This document shows, piece by piece, positions 15,323 through 23,800 of a stretch of 64,000 bases of DNA. The position numbers were made by a program, and so were the translations under genes. Position 1 is the stretch's first letter; each line of letters starts with the position of its first letter. The notes beneath the pieces are model-generated. The model saw nothing but the letters and a program-made list of their open reading frames with translations, made no database searches and had not been told where the DNA came from. Source of the stretch: Negativicutes bacterium (GTDB lineage Bacteria > Bacillota_C > Negativicutes > Sporomusales_B > JARLHX01); the NCBI GenBank assembly GCA_031292035.1, contig JARLHX010000092.1:186001-250000 (forward strand), given 5' to 3'.

Positions 15323-17622
15323 TGGCTGATCAGAAAACCTATTTAATGCAGCCGACTTTCGGTGGCGGCGAGTTTGATCCGCATCTTTGGTTCCGGCTTG
15401 ATCTTCAGAAATACGCGACAGGTCTTCGTACCTGCCGCAATTTTTATATACATAAGCACGGTTCGGCCTCGACCAGGCCAGGTCAGCAGTTCGTGAATGC
15501 GGCCAAATTCGGCGCGACACGCTGCCGACTGATGCCGTTTATATTTAGCGACAAGCAAGCCTACGTCCTTGAAATCGGCGTGGGCTATATCCGTTTCTAC
15601 ACTAATGATGCTCTCATTGTAAATGGGGGATCACCGGTTGAAGTGACAACCCCTTACCAGGAAGCTGACCTTCGTTTCATCGACATCACCCAATCAGCTG
15701 ATACGTTGTATATAGCTTGTGCCGGATATCCGCCGCAGGTTTTAACAAGGATTACGCCCACTAACTGGACGTTTGCTGCCTACACGTATCACGACGGTCC
15801 TTTCCTGAAGGCTAACACCGACAGCGCATTCACCATTACGCCGTCCGGGGTAACAGGTTCGGTGACGCTGACGGCGACCAAGGCGCTTTTTCAGGCTGGT
15901 CATGTCGGCGCGCTGTTCCGTTTGGATCAAGACGTGCAGGGTCAATCAATCGCCCGACAGTCTTTTGCCGCGGTTGGTGCTTCTTCAGGGCTAATATGTG
16001 GAGCGAATTGGTATCTGGTTACTCACGGTACCTGGACTGGTACCATCGCTATTGAGCGCAGCTATGATAACGGCGTTACCTGGGAGCAGGTTCGTGCGTT
16101 CAGTGCCACCGGTGATATGAATCATAATGTCTATGGATCCGAATCGGTCCAGTGCCAAGTCCGGATGCATGTCACGTCGTATACCTCGGGGCCGGTGGTG
16201 GCCGACTTGTCGACCGATCCCTTCGTACAGTCCGGTGTGGCAAAAATTTCTGCTGTTGCCGATACCATGCATGCGACGGCCACTGTTCAGTCTGCCCTGG
16301 GACTTGGCAGCACCATTGCCACTGATAACTGGTATGAGGGTGCATGGTCTAACGTACAGGGCTGGCCAGGAACTACCGCTTTTTGGTTTGATCGGCTCAC
16401 CTGGGCGGGATCTTTGAATAATCCTCACGGGTTCTGGTGCTCACAGCCGGCTGACTACCCGAACTTTCTTGCACATCTGACGGAAGAGGCTTCAGATGGA
16501 ATCGCCGATAACCTCACGGCTCGGCGCATGGATGCGATTAAATCGCTGACGCCTTTCAGGTCAATTCTTGTGGCGTTAACCGGAGACGGTGAGTTTTCTA
16601 TTGCGTCAACGAACAACGCCGGCGCCACGCCGTCAACGACAGCAGCCCGGGCCGAAGGGTACCGGGGCAGCGCCGACGTTAAACCAATTACAATCGGCAA
16701 CCGAATCGTTTATGTCCAGTCGATGGGTAGCACGGTGCGAGATTTGGCGTATGACCTTTACACTGATAGCTATACCGGTGATGACCTGTCGATTTATTCT
16801 CAGCACCTTGTTAAAGACAACAATATTGTTGAAATGGCATATCAGCAGGAGCCAGATTCGATCATCTGGGCGCCGCGAACAGATGGCGTGCTGCTGTCAT
16901 GTACCTATTTAAAAGAACAAGAGATGCTCGCCTGGGCACACCATGACACGCAGGGTATTTATGAGTCTGTCTGCACTGTCCCTGGTGCAGGTTATAACGA
17001 AGTATGGTTTGCCGTCCAGCGGTCGATCAACGGCAGCACCGTGCGGTATATTGAGCGCATGGTGAAGCGTCTGCCGACTACTAATCCGGCAGATCAGTTC
17101 TGTGTGGATGCGGGGCTGCAGTATAACGGCGCACCGGCGACTGTTATCTCGGGCCTCGGCCATCTCGAAGGCGCGATTGTAAAAGTAGTCGGCGACGGAA
17201 ACGTATATCCGGATGCTGTAGTACACGGTGGCTCGATCACGATTGATCCTGCAGCGTCCAAGGTTACTGTCGGACTTGGCTATCAGTGCCAGCTTGAGAC
17301 GCTTAATCTAGAGGTTCCAAACGCAGTCAAGGGCACGAGCCAGGGGCAAAGCCTTAAAATAGGCAGCCTGGTCATGCGCCTATTGAACTCACGCGGCGGT
17401 AAGATCGGCCAAGATTCCAGTAATCTACAGGAATGGGATGAGAGATATGGCTCGGACCTAATGGGGCAAGCGCTAGCGCTCTATTCCGGCGATGTAATTG
17501 TTAAGGGTGGATTCGACTATGCCGAAGGTGGGCGAGTATTCTTCCAGCAGGATGATCCGATGCCTGTGACCATACTCGCGTTTATTCCCGGTGTCACTGT
17601 CGGCGGCTTGGGGGCATCGTAG
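15322..17622 (+). CDS. tail tubular protein B-like nozzle protein
   Basis: A 766-residue beta-rich virion protein starting with the typical QPTFGGGEFDPHLWFR. The fold pattern is that of large podovirus tail nozzle proteins: GGGEFDP...SASTRPGQQF near the start and repeated beta-strand blocks. The region SADTLYIACAGYPPQVL is characteristic. It should sit below the adaptor ring and form the tail tube. The stop codon overlaps the GTG start of the next gene. No enzymatic motif is visible. Confidence 0.8.
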   Translation: MADQKTYLMQPTFGGGEFDPHLWFRLDLQKYATGLRTCRNFYIHKHGSASTRPGQQFVNAAKFGATRCRLMPFIFSDKQAYVLEIGVGYIRFYTNDALIVNGGSPVEVTTPYQEADLRFIDITQSADTLYIACAGYPPQVLTRITPTNWTFAAYTYHDGPFLKANTDSAFTITPSGVTGSVTLTATKALFQAGHVGALFRLDQDVQGQSIARQSFAAVGASSGLICGANWYLVTHGTWTGTIAIERSYDNGVTWEQVRAFSATGDMNHNVYGSESVQCQVRMHVTSYTSGPVVADLSTDPFVQSGVAKISAVADTMHATATVQSALGLGSTIATDNWYEGAWSNVQGWPGTTAFWFDRLTWAGSLNNPHGFWCSQPADYPNFLAHLTEEASDGIADNLTARRMDAIKSLTPFRSILVALTGDGEFSIASTNNAGATPSTTAARAEGYRGSADVKPITIGNRIVYVQSMGSTVRDLAYDLYTDSYTGDDLSIYSQHLVKDNNIVEMAYQQEPDSIIWAPRTDGVLLSCTYLKEQEMLAWAHHDTQGIYESVCTVPGAGYNEVWFAVQRSINGSTVRYIERMVKRLPTTNPADQFCVDAGLQYNGAPATVISGLGHLEGAIVKVVGDGNVYPDAVVHGGSITIDPAASKVTVGLGYQCQLETLNLEVPNAVKGTSQGQSLKIGSLVMRLLNSRGGKIGQDSSNLQEWDERYGSDLMGQALALYSGDVIVKGGFDYAEGGRVFFQQDDPMPVTILAFIPGVTVGGLGAS

Positions 17623-18083
17623 TGGTTAAGATTCGAGGATATAAGCCGGGAGATATGCGGCACATTGCTGCCAATATAAGACCGATAGACGCGAAAGAAG
17701 CCTGGTGCCTGACAGGAAAAGAACCACTTGAGGCGATAGCCGAATCTATTCAGCGTTCAGATACAATCCGGATCGCTGAATATAACGGTGAACCTGTCGC
17801 GATCTTCGGTATTGGCCGAAAAGACCTGCTTTCTGGCGAGGGTATCATATGGCTGGTCGGTACCACGAATTTCAAGTTGATGAGGAAGACCTTCCTTCAG
17901 ATAAGCAAAGAAACAATAAGCTTCTTGCTTACGTTTTATCCGGTAGCCGTTAATTACGTTCTCGCTGAGAACAAGGGTACAATCAAATGGCTCAAGTGGT
18001 GCGGCGCCGAGATAGGCGATTCGGAACCTTACGGTACCGGTCGCGAAATGTTTCGTAAGTTGACTTTAAGGAGGGATGCCTAA
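17622..18083 (+). CDS. GNAT-like internal virion protein (T7 gp13/DUF2833 type)
   Basis: A 153-residue protein with a GNAT-like layout: KIRGYKPGDMRHIAANIRP at the start, beta strands around EPVAIFGIGRKD, and the helix-strand end AENKGTIKWLKWCGAEIG. The T7 gp13/DUF2833 family, found before the internal core proteins, has this shape and is not known to be a true acetyltransferase in the virion. GTG 17622 overlaps the preceding stop. It is followed one base later by the gp14-like gene, as in T7-like virion clusters. Confidence 0.7.
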   Translation: MVKIRGYKPGDMRHIAANIRPIDAKEAWCLTGKEPLEAIAESIQRSDTIRIAEYNGEPVAIFGIGRKDLLSGEGIIWLVGTTNFKLMRKTFLQISKETISFLLTFYPVAVNYVLAENKGTIKWLKWCGAEIGDSEPYGTGREMFRKLTLRRDA

Positions 18084-18733
18084 TGTGTACAGCAGCTGCA
18101 GGCGCAGGATTACAGGCGTTTGGCGCTCTCTATGGAGGGCTCGCGGCCCGCTCTCAGCAAAACGCAATGGCAAACTATTATCAGTACCAGGCGGGGGCGG
18201 TTAAGACCCAGGCGGATCTTGCATCGAACAACATCGAGCAGACTGCCGGGATGCAGATATCCCACTTGGCCGATCAGGGGCGACAGGTGCTTGGAGCACA
18301 GCGCGTCGGTATGGGCGCCAACGGCATTTCCTCTGATAGCTTCAGTTATCAGCAGGTCCAGGATACCACCGTGGCCCAGAATAAGCTCGACCAGTTGGCC
18401 GTGGCCTACAATGCCGACACAAAATCCTGGGGTATCGAGAACAACGCGAACATCGAAGCTGCTGGCTATGAATCTGCAGCGTCTAACGCAAGAAAAGCCG
18501 GAAACATGGCGCTCGTGGGCGGCCTGCTGAACGGTGCTGCTCAGTTCTCGGACACCTGGGCAAAGTGGCAGCAGACATCCCAGGGACAGACGCCGGCGAC
18601 CATCCCACAGACAACTAATCCGATGAAGGTCGGCGGTGCTAACGGGAAATTTACCTTTACCCCTGACACGTCGCAGTGGGATAATCTGTGGAAGAAGCCC
18701 TATCAAATGCGTAGCATCTACGGAGGACAATAG
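18083..18733 (+). CDS. internal virion core protein (T7 gp14-like)
   Basis: A 216-residue protein starting MCTAAAGAGLQAFGALYGG, a hydrophobic Gly/Ala helix, followed by long amphipathic helices rich in Gln/Asn/Ala (for example GMQISHLADQGRQVLGAQR). T7 gp14, which forms a pore in the outer membrane during DNA entry, has this composition and place. The order (DUF2833-like, gp14-like, transglycosylase, very large protein) matches an ejection complex. AAGGAGGGA lies upstream of the ATG. Confidence 0.75.
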   Translation: MCTAAAGAGLQAFGALYGGLAARSQQNAMANYYQYQAGAVKTQADLASNNIEQTAGMQISHLADQGRQVLGAQRVGMGANGISSDSFSYQQVQDTTVAQNKLDQLAVAYNADTKSWGIENNANIEAAGYESAASNARKAGNMALVGGLLNGAAQFSDTWAKWQQTSQGQTPATIPQTTNPMKVGGANGKFTFTPDTSQWDNLWKKPYQMRSIYGGQ

Positions 18734-18745
18734 GAGGTGAAATAG

Positions 18746-20851
18746 ATGGCAGGAGGATTCGCTCAGGTACCTGAATATCAACGACAAGTTGAGCCGCAAA
18801 CGAATATATCGCCGCAGCCGGCATCTGTATCACCGGCGGCGTTCGGGACCGATGTGGCGCAGGCCAGCCAGCAGGTCGCAGGTGGGATGCAGAATTTGGG
18901 GCGCGTTGTCGCTGATCACGCTATTCAGCTTCAGGTGCTCAAGGATCAGTCTGACGTACTGTCCAGTGATACCACTTTTCGGCAGCAGGCCCAAGACGTG
19001 GTTGAAGGGCTGAAGAATAATCAGGGCTGGAATGCTCAGGGTAATACTAAGAACTTCGATACGCAGGTTAATCAGCTGCGGCAACAATATATTGATAGTC
19101 TATCCGGACCAATGCAAAAGAACGAGCTTAACCGGCTATCACAGGACTGGGCTGGCCGTCTTCGCATGGACGTTGTTGATCATGAGGCTACTCAGCTTCG
19201 TTCAGCGCGGATCGGCGATCTCAATACTAATTCAGAACAGACTGTTTCTGACTATCTGAAGAACCCAACGCCGGAGGCTTTTGCTGGCATGCAGCAGTCA
19301 TTCACTGCTAAGATGCCTTTTATCCAGTCTATTTTAGGTCTCAACACAGCGCAGGCCACCGAATACGTTCAAAAACATACGAGTGCAGCTGCTTACGCTG
19401 CGGCTAAACTATACCAGAGCCAGGGAAACCTTCCTGCGATTCAAAGCCTACTGCAAACAGCCGGCGATAAAATCAACGGTCAAACGCTCGATGAGATCAA
19501 AGGTATGGTCGAGCCGCTTAAAAATCAGAATACCGTTTATTCATCTGTTATGCCGTTGGCAAACGATTCTTCCATGAAAAATCCTGACGGTACCTTGAAC
19601 TTTGAGAAGATGAAAGCAGTCGTTGATAAGCAATTCGGCATGGGTGCGACTCAGCCAAACAATACGTATCAGTCTTTAAAGCAGGCTATTTTCGGTCAAG
19701 AAAGCGGCGACTATACCCAGGGGGCCAACAAGTTCGGAGCTGCTGGTGCATACCAGATGACTCCAGCTACCTGGCAATCAGGCTTAAAAGCCCTGGGATT
19801 GCCTTTAGATACTCCACAGCAAGGCGCGCCGCCGGAGCTGCAGGACAAAGTAGCCGATGCGCTTTTAAAACCCCTATATGATAAGTACGGCCCGAAAGGA
19901 GCTGCCGTTGCCTGGTACGCTGGGGGCCAAAATGCCCCTAGGGTGCTGGCCGGACAGAACCCGATTGGTGAAAACGGGCAGGAATATTCAGCCGATGCCA
20001 AACAAGATGACGGTCATGGTAACATCACGGCCCCCAGCGTGAATGAATACACGCAACAAGTGATCGACCGTATGGGAAAGCAACCGGTAAACTTTAATCC
20101 GAAGGTTTACGAGGAAGCCGTTGCATTGACTCAAAAGCTGGTGACCCAATCTGATCTGGAGCACCGGCAGACTGTTAACGCTGCAATGTCTAGTTTTGAC
20201 AACTGGATCGTAACGAATAAACCAACAACTGAGGATGCAATTACCCAGCAGGCTAGGTCGCTAGGACTGCAAGGACCCGATTTATTCAATGCCGTAATGA
20301 AGGGCAAGCAGATGATGCAGATGACCCGGCTTGATGAGAACATGCAGAGCCAACAGGCTGTTGAGAATGCTCTCGCTGATATCAGGACGGGAGGCATCAG
20401 CACCAAGCAGGAGCTGGATGCGAAATACGGCGGGACAATCCCCTATGCGAAGCTCATTCTGCTTGAAAATTCCTTGACCAAAGAAATGAAGTGGGCGACT
20501 CCTGAGAACATCGAAGCTTTTAACGGTGTAGTCAAGGCTCAGGGTATTATCGACATGACCGAAAAAAGCAAGATTTACGAGAAGATCAATCAGCAGGTGG
20601 CCAATGCTATCGCTCATAATACACCTGTAACCCGGGCCGATATCGAGGGATGGGCCACAGAGCAGAGCCAGAAGATTAAAATCGCCGGTTCATTTGGTAG
20701 CCGTACCTTTGGTTATGTCGCTGATGTTCCCAAGGGATGGTCAATTGATTCCGCGGGCCCGGTTGATCCGAACGGACTTCGCCCGGATAAATATGTGAAT
20801 GGAAAGTTCTATAAGACCATCAACGGCGTAGACATCGAAATGAAACCGTAG
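18746..20851 (+). CDS. internal virion protein with lytic transglycosylase domain
   Basis: A 701-residue protein. The N-terminal 290 residues are helical and Gln-rich. Residues about 310-405 form a lysozyme-like transglycosylase domain with the catalytic GQESGDY (Glu319), GAYQMTPATW, and YDKYGPKGAAVAWYAGG. The C-terminal 300 residues are helical again. It probably joins the ejection channel and cuts peptidoglycan locally during DNA injection. AGGAGGTG lies upstream of ATG 18746. A separate C-terminal segment (about 650-701) looks like a beta-rich attachment unit. Confidence 0.8.
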   Translation: MAGGFAQVPEYQRQVEPQTNISPQPASVSPAAFGTDVAQASQQVAGGMQNLGRVVADHAIQLQVLKDQSDVLSSDTTFRQQAQDVVEGLKNNQGWNAQGNTKNFDTQVNQLRQQYIDSLSGPMQKNELNRLSQDWAGRLRMDVVDHEATQLRSARIGDLNTNSEQTVSDYLKNPTPEAFAGMQQSFTAKMPFIQSILGLNTAQATEYVQKHTSAAAYAAAKLYQSQGNLPAIQSLLQTAGDKINGQTLDEIKGMVEPLKNQNTVYSSVMPLANDSSMKNPDGTLNFEKMKAVVDKQFGMGATQPNNTYQSLKQAIFGQESGDYTQGANKFGAAGAYQMTPATWQSGLKALGLPLDTPQQGAPPELQDKVADALLKPLYDKYGPKGAAVAWYAGGQNAPRVLAGQNPIGENGQEYSADAKQDDGHGNITAPSVNEYTQQVIDRMGKQPVNFNPKVYEEAVALTQKLVTQSDLEHRQTVNAAMSSFDNWIVTNKPTTEDAITQQARSLGLQGPDLFNAVMKGKQMMQMTRLDENMQSQQAVENALADIRTGGISTKQELDAKYGGTIPYAKLILLENSLTKEMKWATPENIEAFNGVVKAQGIIDMTEKSKIYEKINQQVANAIAHNTPVTRADIEGWATEQSQKIKIAGSFGSRTFGYVADVPKGWSIDSAGPVDPNGLRPDKYVNGKFYKTINGVDIEMKP

Positions 20852-20862
20852 GAGGCTTTCCC

Positions 20863-23800
20863 ATGAAGTATGTTGGGCCTGATGGCTACGAATACACGCT
20901 GGACGAACTGAACAACTTACAGACCACTCCTGCGCAGCCCCAGGGCGCTACTAATCCCCAGGCATTGGCTACGGCTTATGGTGCGTTCAGTACGCAAAAT
21001 GCGGATGATGCTGGACGCCTAGCCGAGTCGGCTAGAATACTCGGCATTGACCCGGCGCAGATGACCGGTGCTAGTAAAGAGGTCATGCAGGCCGCGGCGC
21101 TTACGGCAAAGCAGAAACAGAATTCTCCCGAAGACTGGCAGCAGTTCACTGAGCAGTATCCTGCTACAACTAGCTTCTTATCTAAGAGGGAAAACATGGC
21201 TGTGGCACATGATGACATCGGCAATCTTAGCGAGACTGAAGGCGTACTGTCGGGTATTGGTAGAGCTATTTCTAACCAATCTCGTCTAAATGAACTTACC
21301 TCTCAGAGAAACGACATCGTTATGCGCATGGCACTGGCCGGCGGTGGACCTGAAACGCTGGACGAGGATATGCGCGCCAACCTTGTGAAGCTTAATAATA
21401 ACATTGCGCAAACCCAGTCGCAGATCCCTCAGCAAATATACACGCCTTCGGGCTTGGCGGCAACGTTAACATCGTTTGCACCCTACTTCCGAAGCGCAGC
21501 TAAATACGGCTCTGCAGGGATGCTCACCGGTGCTGGAATCGGGGCAGTTCTCGGAGAAGGTGTTGGCGCAGTACCGGGTGCTGCATTTGGTCTTGGTCTA
21601 GGGATGAAACACGGTTTCGGTGTGGAAGCGGCCAACAATTCTTTTGCGCAGACCTATTTGGCTAACCTTGAGAATGGAGTCAACCCGACAGCGGCCAAGG
21701 TTGGGGCGCTCGCAGCGGCCACAGGAAACTATGTTTTTAACGTGGGTATGCTCGGCAAATATCTCGAAACCATCCCGGGCGGTACCGAAATGTTTAAGGA
21801 CTTCACGTCAACTGCCGGCGCGGATGCGTTGAAAGACGCGGCATCTACCACGGCGGCATGGAAAGACTACCTTAAAAATATCGCGATCACGTCGGCGGAA
21901 ACCGGTGCCTTCGGTGCTGGGATGGAAGCGGCTAACGTAACAGGGGAAAATATTGGCTCTTTACTGTCCCATAAGCCTACGGTCAGCAATGACGAAGCAT
22001 GGCAGCGTATTTCAACTTCCGCCGAGGACATGGCGGCCATGGGCGGCGTCTTCTCGCTTCCGGGGCATACCATGTCGATGGTTGGCCGCCTTAATTCCTT
22101 GGCCAGCGAATCAAAACTACTAAAACGGTCGCCAGCAGCTTTTGAGCAGCACCTGGACGAGGTGACTAAGGGAACGCCGGTCGAAACAATGTACATAAAC
22201 CCTGACGCGCTGACCGAGTACTTCCAGACTGCCCTTCCGGATAAGCCCGACAAGGTGAAGGAGATATACGACAAGCTAGGCGTATCTGATCAGCTGCAGC
22301 AGGCCATGCGCACCGGTGATGATGTGGCTATTTCAACGGCCAAATTTGAGACCGCCCTGGGCGGTACCAAGTATGCCGATGACCTGGCCCAGCACGTTAA
22401 GTTCAATGAAGGCGACCTGACCGCTGGCGAAATCACGAAGGCCGCAACCGAACGCGAAGCGGCAATGAAAGAAGCAGCTAAGACAGGAGAGCCCGCAGCT
22501 GAACCCGTTACCGAGCAAAAGCCTGCTGGTACCTTCGATTCCTGGCAGCAGAAGCTGACTGACGCCGGATTAAATAAAACCCAGGCCAACCAGTACGCGG
22601 CTATGTTCGACGCCTACAGCAACACACTGGAGGCACGGACTGGCGGTTTGGTTAAGGCTGAAGATCTGGCTAAGTCGGTGGGGATTGAGCGGCAGCAGGG
22701 CGTTGTCGGTAAAGTTAAGCAGTTTCTACAGAGCCTCACCGGTACCGAGCGCGGCTCCTTCACACCAAACGAAACCGAACCAGGTGGACTGATTAAGCTA
22801 TTTCAGAATAAAGATAACTCCACCGTCATCCATGAATCCGGCCATATGTTCCTTGATAATATGGATAAGCTCACTAAAGCTGAAGGCATATCCGAGGAAA
22901 TGAAGGCCGATTATCAGACGGTTCGTAATTTCCTGGGGACAAAGGACGGCGAAGCGATAACCACGGAGCAACACGAGAAATTCGCCAAGGCTTTCGAGGC
23001 GTACATGCGCGATGGTAAAGCACCGTCCACCGGCCTGAAGCGCGCTTTTGAGAAGTTTAAAACATGGCTAACCAGCATCTACAGCCGGATCGCTGACCTC
23101 GGCGTCGAAGTGTCGCCCGAGGTAAAAGGGGTATTCGACCGACTGCTGGCCACCGATGAAGAAATTAAACAAGCCGAATCATTCCAGAATTACAGCAAGG
23201 ATTATAGCCGGTTAAATTTTAAACAGTATCTGGCGCTGAAAGACAAGGCCCACGAGGAGGCGGTTAACTCCGTCCTCCGCAAGAAGATGCAGGAGCTGGA
23301 CCCAGAAGTCCAGAAGCGCCTTGACGAGGCCACAGCACAGGCTACAGTCGATATCAAGACCGAAGTAAGCGAAAGCCCGTTGTACCGCGCCATGGCCGAA
23401 ATTGAGCGGAATAACGGTGGCAAGAGCTCGAAGCTGCTCGCCCAAGAATTTTTAGATAAAACACTGAATCATGATCAGACGGTCTGGTTTGATATGCTTG
23501 CCAAGCGCTACGGCTTCAGCGATGCAAAAACGCTGGCCCGACAGATTTCAAAGGGACGGCTACCGGAAAACGAAATCGCGCACCAAATTGAAGCGTTCCG
23601 TAAAAATTGGGTAAGGGATGAGCTCGGGCTAGGCCACGAGTTCGACACAGCTGTTCAGGCTATCCATAATGAGCACCAGGCTGAAGCGATTGCGCTCGAA
23701 TTCGAAATGCTAAGGCAGATGGCACAGGATAAGTATGGTACGACGAAAGAAGAGGCTTATAATCGCCGCTGGGCAGATGCTGAAGCCTGGAGTGAGCAGC